Source: an uncultured Pedosphaera sp.
GTDB taxonomy: Bacteria; Verrucomicrobiota; Verrucomicrobiia; Limisphaerales; Pedosphaeraceae
Length of the DNA: 64,000 nucleotides
Direction: 5' to 3'
NCBI GenBank assembly: GCA_903918755.1
Contig: CAIXFN010000118.1
Location: forward strand, 62,001 to 126,000
The notes below the pieces were generated by a model. That model ran no database searches, had not been told where the DNA came from, and worked only from the letters and a program-made list of their open reading frames with translations. Both the position numbers and the translations under genes were made by a program. Every line of letters starts with the position of its first letter. The stretch's first letter is position 1. Positions 61,544 through 64,000 of the stretch are shown piece after piece.

Positions 61544-64000
61544 ATGAGAAAGCAAAACTGGTCTTCCGGCAATCCTACCAACTTGGTGCTGGGCTTGGTC
61601 CTGAACCTTTTGGCCCTGGCTCACTTTTCCGCCTCCGCCGCCACCATCTCCTGGACCAATACCAGCGGTGGGAATTGGAATACCCCCGCCAATTGGAGCC
61701 CCAATCAGGTCCCTGGCGCCGCCGACACCGCGGTCATCACCACCCCGGGAAATTACTCGGTCAGCTTGAACAGCAGCCCCACCGTGGCCGGCCTCACGCT
61801 TGGCGCGGCCTCTGGAAACACCACGCAAACGCTCCTCACCGCCGGACAAACCCTCACCGTCAATGGCGCCATCCAGCTCAGCTCCCAGGGTCAATTCCTG
61901 CTCAATGGCGGCGGTCTCGCCGGTAAAAGTGTGTTTACCGGCAACTTGACCTGGACCGGCGGCAGTCTCTCGGGTCAGTTGACCATGGCCACCAACAGCG
62001 TTTTAAAAATTTTGGCCGGCGGAGGGAATGGCTTCAACGGCCTCATACTCACCAATTTTGGCACGGTCACCTGGACCAACACCACCCTGTTCGGACTCAA
62101 CGGCACCAACGTTGAGATTTTTAACTACGGCACTTGGAACGCGCTCAGCGACAACACTTTCGCCGGGGGCTACAACAATGCCATCACCACCTTTAACAAC
62201 TTCGGCACGTTCCTGAAATCCGGCGGCGCCGGGTCGACCGTGCTCGACGGCGCCGTGGTTTTTAACAATTCCGGACAGGTGGAAGTGGACCAAGGTACCC
62301 TGAATCTGACGGGCGGCGGCACGAATAGCGGCGGCAACCTAATTACCCTCCCTAGTGGCACCATCAATTTTTACGCCAGCCTCTTCACCAATCTCACAAC
62401 TTTTACCGGTTCCGGCAGTTCGGTGGCGGGTGGCGCCTCCTTTGCCGGCACCATCAGCGGTATCCTCAACTGGACCGGCGGCTCGCTGGCGGGCAGTCTG
62501 ACCCTGACCAATAATGGCATCCTGAACATTGTGCCGGGCGGCGGCAATGGCTTCAATGGCTTGTTCCTGACCAACTTTGGGACCATTAATTGGTCGAACG
62601 CCCCGCTGCGCGGTGTTAACAATGCGAACGCCCGGATTTATAACTACGGTCTTTTCAATGATCTTGGGGATGACACTTTCTCCGGCGGGTTCAATAATGG
62701 CACCAGCTTTATTGCCAACTTTGGCACCTTCCGCAAAGCCGGCGGCACGGGCACCACCACCTTCGACGCCAACGTCACGTTCACCAACGCCGGGACCCTT
62801 GATTCGCAGACCGGAACCATCCGGCTGACCGGCCCCTACTACCTGACCGGGGGCAAATTGAATTTCGGCATTAACAGCGCGGCCAATTACGGCCAGATTT
62901 CCCTCGCAGGCACCCCCAAGCTTACCGGCACCCTTGCGGCGAATTTGAATAATGGTTTCTCGCCCTCCGTTGGCAACTCCTTTCAGGTCCTCAAATTTAC
63001 CAATTTCACGGGCTTGTTTTTGAGTACCAACCTACCCCCGAGCAGCATCTGGCAAACGGCCTACACGGCTACCAACGTAACTCTTTCCGTCCTCAAAATC
63101 GTGCCCGCCATTTCCTGGGCGGTCCCGGCCGACATCGTTTATGGGACGCTCTTGAACGACAACCAGCTCAATGCCACGGCCGCTTCCCCCACCAGCCCCG
63201 GGGTGGCCCTTCCGGGTACTTTCACCTACGGATCCCCGCTCGGCACGGCTCTGCACGCGGGCTCCAACCAATTATTAAACGTCCTCTTCACGCCGGTGGA
63301 CACGGTTAACTTTACCAATGCCCGGGCTTCGGTCCCCATCAATGTCCGTAAGGCTCCCCTCACGGTCACGGCAAAGAACCAGACCAAAACCTATGGCCAA
63401 AACATCACCATTCCGGGCACCGAGGTCACTTCCGCGGGCCTGCTTTTCGACGACGCCCTGGTGAGCGCAACCCTGACCAGCCCCGGCACCGTCAGCTCAG
63501 CCCTGGTTGCCAACTCTCCCTATGTCATAACCCCGGGCGGGGCATTGGGTAGCGGCTTGACCAACTATGCAATTAATTATGTCTCCGGCCTCCTTACAGT
63601 CGCCCCCGCCACCTTGCTCATAAACCCTAACGGTCGATTCAAGAATTACGGCGAATCAGTCGTGTTTGTGGGAACGGAATTCACCGCCTATGGCTTGGTA
63701 AATGGGGACGTTGTGACGAACGTGACCTTGGCCAGCACTGGCACCACCAACACCGCAACAGTGGGTGGCTCACCTTATCCCATCACTTGCCGCGCCGCCT
63801 TGGGCACCGGACTAGACAATTACAACCTTACTTACAACTCTGGCCTACTGAACGTTGGTAAAATCAGCCTTAGAGTCAATGCCAGCAACCGGACGAAGAC
63901 CTATGGTCAAACGTTCGCCTTTGCCGGCACAGAATTCACCAGCACGGGCCTCTTGAATAGCGATACGATCACCAACGTGAGCCTCGTGAGCACCGGGGCG
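61544..64000 (+). CDS. large secreted repeat protein with MBG domains (runs off window)
   Basis: 819 residues to the window edge with no stop. A signal peptide (about 1-32, LGLVLNLLALAHFSASA) is followed by TISWTNTSGGNWNTPANW, typical of autotransporter-like surface proteins. Two tandem segments of about 173 residues start near residues 135 and 308 (TWTGGSLSG..GGGNGFNGLILTNFGT). From about 605 on, MBG (mucin-binding-like) domains begin, each with a KTYGQ or KNYGE motif (three visible). The rest of the gene and any C-terminal sorting signal lie beyond base 64000. Confidence 0.88.
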   Translation, partial: MRKQNWSSGNPTNLVLGLVLNLLALAHFSASAATISWTNTSGGNWNTPANWSPNQVPGAADTAVITTPGNYSVSLNSSPTVAGLTLGAASGNTTQTLLTAGQTLTVNGAIQLSSQGQFLLNGGGLAGKSVFTGNLTWTGGSLSGQLTMATNSVLKILAGGGNGFNGLILTNFGTVTWTNTTLFGLNGTNVEIFNYGTWNALSDNTFAGGYNNAITTFNNFGTFLKSGGAGSTVLDGAVVFNNSGQVEVDQGTLNLTGGGTNSGGNLITLPSGTINFYASLFTNLTTFTGSGSSVAGGASFAGTISGILNWTGGSLAGSLTLTNNGILNIVPGGGNGFNGLFLTNFGTINWSNAPLRGVNNANARIYNYGLFNDLGDDTFSGGFNNGTSFIANFGTFRKAGGTGTTTFDANVTFTNAGTLDSQTGTIRLTGPYYLTGGKLNFGINSAANYGQISLAGTPKLTGTLAANLNNGFSPSVGNSFQVLKFTNFTGLFLSTNLPPSSIWQTAYTATNVTLSVLKIVPAISWAVPADIVYGTLLNDNQLNATAASPTSPGVALPGTFTYGSPLGTALHAGSNQLLNVLFTPVDTVNFTNARASVPINVRKAPLTVTAKNQTKTYGQNITIPGTEVTSAGLLFDDALVSATLTSPGTVSSALVANSPYVITPGGALGSGLTNYAINYVSGLLTVAPATLLINPNGRFKNYGESVVFVGTEFTAYGLVNGDVVTNVTLASTGTTNTATVGGSPYPITCRAALGTGLDNYNLTYNSGLLNVGKISLRVNASNRTKTYGQTFAFAGTEFTSTGLLNSDTITNVSLVSTGA

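Overview
The window looks like the chromosome of a GC-rich, aerobic member of the Verrucomicrobiota, probably the Pedosphaera/Limisphaera group. This is inferred from gene families and not from a marker gene. Supporting signs are an alternative complex III respiratory operon, paired secreted sulfatases, PA14-domain proteins, a serine/threonine kinase with WD40 repeats next to an ECF-type sigma factor, a small Pro/Ala-rich membrane protein upstream of thioredoxin, and dispersed palindromic repeats. No rRNA, tRNA, CRISPR array, phage or transposase gene was seen.

1-13.9 kb: a partial L-asparaginase (minus), then Rrf2 regulator, shikimate kinase and epoxyqueuosine reductase (plus). These are followed by a ten-gene minus-strand respiratory operon: actABCDEF (quinol:cytochrome c oxidoreductase), a small membrane protein, then a cbb3-oxidase-like trio. 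The CcoN-like subunit of that trio appears to have lost every histidine that binds heme or copper, which is the most unusual observation in the window.

13.9-18.8 kb: a tightly packed six-gene minus-strand operon of NAD/ADP-ribose genes: small 'ADP-ribosylation/crystallin J1' protein, NrtR-type Nudix regulator, SPFH protein, NAD-kinase-like protein, Nudix hydrolase, ADP-ribosylglycohydrolase. A perfect 19-bp inverted repeat sits between a consensus -35 box and the -10 box of its promoter, as expected for NrtR autoregulation.

18.8-27.1 kb: an accessory, decaying region. It holds a 117-120 bp degenerate repeat family, a PIN toxin gene with a nonsense codon and its antitoxin, a deleted DUF3368 toxin with its antitoxin, a DUF4375 gene with an aberrant tail, unknown genes, a truncated DUF1016 nuclease joined to a leucine-rich-repeat remnant, and an intact secreted esterase.

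27.1-48.5 kb: mainly core genes. These are a tyrosine recombinase and topoisomerase III (minus); a TetR-controlled tripartite ABC efflux operon with its TolC protein; a hexapeptide acyltransferase-like protein; an aldo/keto reductase-like protein; a PA14 pentaheme cytochrome; holB; an O-antigen ligase-like protein; aroQ; accB-accC; trxA; a GspF-like protein; a glycosyltransferase; and rpsT with a clear terminator.

48.5-64 kb: surface and polysaccharide functions (DUF2264 protein, two sulfatases, a secreted PA14/Ig-like protein), a sigma factor/kinase pair, dprA, and the start of a large secreted MBG-repeat protein that runs off the window.
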